Position numbers and translations under genes: made by a program. Of a DNA stretch of 64,000 nucleotides, positions 61,742 to 64,000 are shown one piece after another. The stretch comes from JADJYF01 sp965278995. Its GTDB lineage: Bacteria; Pseudomonadota; Gammaproteobacteria; Ga0077536. Each line of letters begins with the position of its first letter. Within the stretch, counting starts at the first letter, position 1. The DNA lies in assembly GCA_965278995.1 (NCBI GenBank), contig OZ257136.1, positions 2,542,001 through 2,606,000 on the forward strand, read 5' to 3'. A model generated the notes under the pieces. That model searched no databases, had not been told where the DNA came from, and saw only the letters and a program-made list of their open reading frames with translations.

Positions 61742-62065
61742 ATGGATATCAGATACTCTTGCGTTGCGTACCTCACAACGTGTGCAACGCTCGCGCTCAG
61801 TATTCCTGCACACGCAGAAATCGCAATAACCGCTAAATCCACTTGGGAGTTGTGTAAAAACAGACAACCTGAATCCACCGCGACGCCAGAACTTCGCGAG
61901 CAATCGACGCAGGAACTGGCAAGAAGAAATGCGAGCTGCGATTTCCTGAAGACTCGCAAAAGCACGCCGGTCCGTTCGGCGGACCGCAATACCGATGCAA
62001 ACTCCTCCAACCCACTACTCGAACAGGGCAAAGATCTGATGATCATAACTGAGCCTAGATTCTAA
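61742..62065 (+). CDS. Hypothetical secreted protein, 107 aa
   Basis: From the ATG at 61742 (GGAG about nine bases upstream) the product has a signal peptide (TTCATLALSIPAHAE, cleavage after A-H-A) and a short basic mature part with two cysteines. No family is recognised. It ends 14 bp before the hydantoinase A gene. Base composition is less GC-rich than its neighbours, which may point to a recent origin. Confidence 0.55.
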   Translation: MDIRYSCVAYLTTCATLALSIPAHAEIAITAKSTWELCKNRQPESTATPELREQSTQELARRNASCDFLKTRKSTPVRSADRNTDANSSNPLLEQGKDLMIITEPRF

Positions 62066-62079
62066 GAGGATTGTGTCCG

Positions 62080-64000
62080 TATGAGCCGCTATCTGGTCGG
62101 GGTCGATGTCGGCGGCACGTTCACCGACTTTGTCGCTTATGATCGCGACACGCATGCGCTCAAGGTGTGGAAAAATCTGACCACACCGGATGACCCTACC
62201 ACCGGCATCCTGACCGGCCTGAGCCAGATTGAGGTGCCGGCCAGCATCGCCAATCTGCGCCTCGGAACAACCGTCGCGACGAATGCGATCCTCGAACGTA
62301 AAGGCGCACGGATTGCCTACGTCGCCACGCGCGGCTTCCGCGATATCCCGTTTCTGCAACGTGGCCATCGCAAACACCATTACGACAGCAGCTGGATACG
62401 TTCGCGTCCGCTGGTTCTGCGTCGCGACTGTTTCGAAGTCGACGAACGCCTGCTGGCAAGCGGCGACGTCGCCCAGGTGCTGGACCCGGCCAGCGTGGAT
62501 GCAGTCGCCGCGGCGATTGCCGCGGCCGAGGCCATCGATACCGGAAAGATCGAAGCCATCGCGGTGAACCTGCTGTTCTCCTATATCAATCCGGCGCATG
62601 AACGCGCCGTGCGCGATCTCTTGCAGCGCGCGCTGCCTGCTGTTCCTATTTCGATTTCGTACGACGTGCTGCCGAAGTGGAAAGAGTACGAACGTGCCTC
62701 GACCACGCTCGCCGATGCTTACATCAAACCCGCGATACAACGTTATCTTGGCACCTTGCGCGAGCAACTCGACGCACATGGCGTACGCGCGCCGGTTGCG
62801 TTGATCAAATCGAACGGCGGAGAGATGAGCCTGACTGCGGCACGCGAGCAACCCGTGCAGTTGACCTTGTCTGGTCCGACCGGTGGCGTCGTCGCCGCTC
62901 GCGCAGTTGCCGAGGAACTTGGACTCACGCGCGCCGTCACGCTCGACATGGGTGGAACATCGACCGATTGTTCAACTGTCGTCAATGGCCAGATCAGCTT
63001 TACGACCAATTTCGAAATCGAGTTCGGTCTGCCGATACAGATCCCGATGATCGATATCCGAACTATCGGGGCGGGCGGCGGTTCGGTCGCCTGGATTGAT
63101 CGTGGCGGCATGCTGCGGGTCGGTCCGGAAAGCGCCGGCGCACGGCCCGGGCCAGCCTGCTATGGATTCGGCGGCGAACGGGCGACAGTCACTGACGCCA
63201 ATCTCGTGCTGGGTCGCATCAACCCGGCCAACTTCCTCGGCGGTGGAATGGCCCTTGCCACGGAACGCGCACGACAAGCGCTCGCCGTGCTGGCTGCGCC
63301 GCTGGCGCTTTCGGTCGAGAATGTGGCGCTCGCCATTCTGCGCATCGTCAATAACAACATGGTCGGCGCGTTGCGCACTGTGCTGATCGAGCGCGGGCTC
63401 GATCCGCGTGAATTCGCACTGTTCGCTTTCGGCGGCGCGGGGCCGTTGCATATCTCGGATCTGATGGAGGAAGCCGGAATTCCGCGCGGGGTGGTGCCGC
63501 TGCATCCAGGTCAATTCTCCGCGCTCGGCTTCGTGCTGACCGACGCTCGCGTCGATCTCGAAAGAACGATCCAGATGACTTCCAAACGCTTTCAGACCGA
63601 GCGTGCAACCGACCACCTGCGCGCGCTCGTCTCGACTGCGACTGCAGATCTCGCACGACAGGGTTATGCCGGCGATATCCGCGTCGAACGAACCATTGAT
63701 TTGCGCTACCTCGGTCAGAACTACGAGCTCGAAGTCCGCTTCGATTTCGACGATTTCACGCCGGCCAACGTGGCCAGTTTATGGGCCGCTTTCCATGCCC
63801 TGCACGAGCAGCGTTTCGGCTTTCAGATTGCGCAGGAAGTCATCGAGGCGATCACGCTGCGCTGCACCGTTCATTGCCGCACGGCCAAACCTGAATTCGT
63901 ACCTTTGCCGACACGGACCGCGGCACCGGCACCGACCGCGCATCGAGCAGTCGTATTCGCCAACGGGATCATTCAAACACCGTTGTATGAGCGGGCCGAA
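62080..64000 (+). CDS. hyuA: Hydantoinase/oxoprolinase subunit A (HyuA), cut by right window edge
   Basis: The frame from the ATG at 62080 (AGAGGAT upstream) is open to the window end, giving 640 residues of about 690 usual. It starts YLVGVDVGGTFTDFVAYD, the actin-fold phosphate-binding motif of hydantoinase A/acetone carboxylase A-like proteins, followed by L-R-L-G-T-T-V-A-T-N-A, the VTLDMGGTSTDC motif near residue 290 and the F-G-G-A-G-P-L-H region around 450. It needs a HyuB partner, probably just right of the window. Substrates may be hydantoins, 5-oxoproline or acetone-like ketones. Confidence 0.92.

Overview
The window is the greater part of a photosynthesis gene cluster (PGC) from an aerobic anoxygenic phototrophic proteobacterium, followed by a photo-oxidative stress locus and ordinary accessory chromosome. 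Bacteriochlorophyll genes (bchODI, bchMLHBNF, bchGP), the O2-dependent cyclase acsF without a bchE in view, spirilloxanthin/spheroidene-type carotenoid genes (crtE, crtDC, crtBI), reaction-centre H subunit and assembly genes (puhABCE, lhaA) and the PpaA/PpsR regulator pair are all present. The pufLM, pufBA, bchCXYZ and crtF genes are not here and probably lie to the left of the truncated crtE. A HiPIP-type electron carrier, the GC-rich codon use and the gene order suggest a gammaproteobacterium; the exact order is not decidable from this window alone.

Layout. 1-2981: crtE (minus, cut by the window edge) diverges from crtDC; the 106 bp between them carry two perfect TGT-N12-ACA PpsR/CrtJ-type operators. 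2949-24115: about 21 kb of minus-strand genes packed with overlaps or gaps of at most 45 bp (bchF-N-B-H-L-M, lhaA, puhA-B-C, acsF, puhE, bchI-D-O, crtI-B and two small membrane ORFs), readable as one superoperon starting at a TTGACA-N17-TAGATT promoter overlapped by a PpsR-like operator. puhE carries an apparent one-base frameshift near 10803. 24381-26733: ppaA-ppsR. 26866-31558: bchG, a PucC-family transporter, bchP, a degraded tspO-like stretch, a small membrane protein and a phosphoglycolate-phosphatase-like HAD gene; a nearly identical operator lies just before bchG. 31521-35170: an Fe-S CCG-domain oxidoreductase coupled to a large PDZ lipoprotein with about twelve D-x-x-G-(N/D)-D-x-Y repeats.

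35386-41678 is a singlet-oxygen response locus: rpoE-chrR (ECF sigma factor and zinc anti-sigma factor), SDR and NTF2-like genes, and the divergent FAD oxidoreductase / DUF1365 / cyclopropane-fatty-acid-synthase-like operon. Three promoters of the form TGATCY-N16-CGTA can be read, in front of rpoE, the FAD operon and the SDR operon, so the whole locus looks like one RpoE regulon placed beside the pigment genes that generate singlet oxygen.

41751 onward: a Tat-exported HiPIP with a clear terminator, an F420-dependent methylenetetrahydromethanopterin dehydrogenase (Mtd; unexpected in a proteobacterium), an FHA protein fused to an IS3-OrfA-like domain, a degenerate HD-GYP protein, a nucleoside transporter, an NhaR-like LysR regulator, a TolC/HlyD/ABC export set whose ATPase has lost its consensus motifs, purKE, a tyrosine-rich secreted protein with a 75 bp tandem repeat, and catabolic genes (amidohydrolase, AraC regulator, LLM flavin oxidoreductase, enoyl-CoA hydratase, zinc alcohol dehydrogenase, hydantoinase A cut by the right edge). 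No tRNA, rRNA, CRISPR array or intact insertion sequence was seen.
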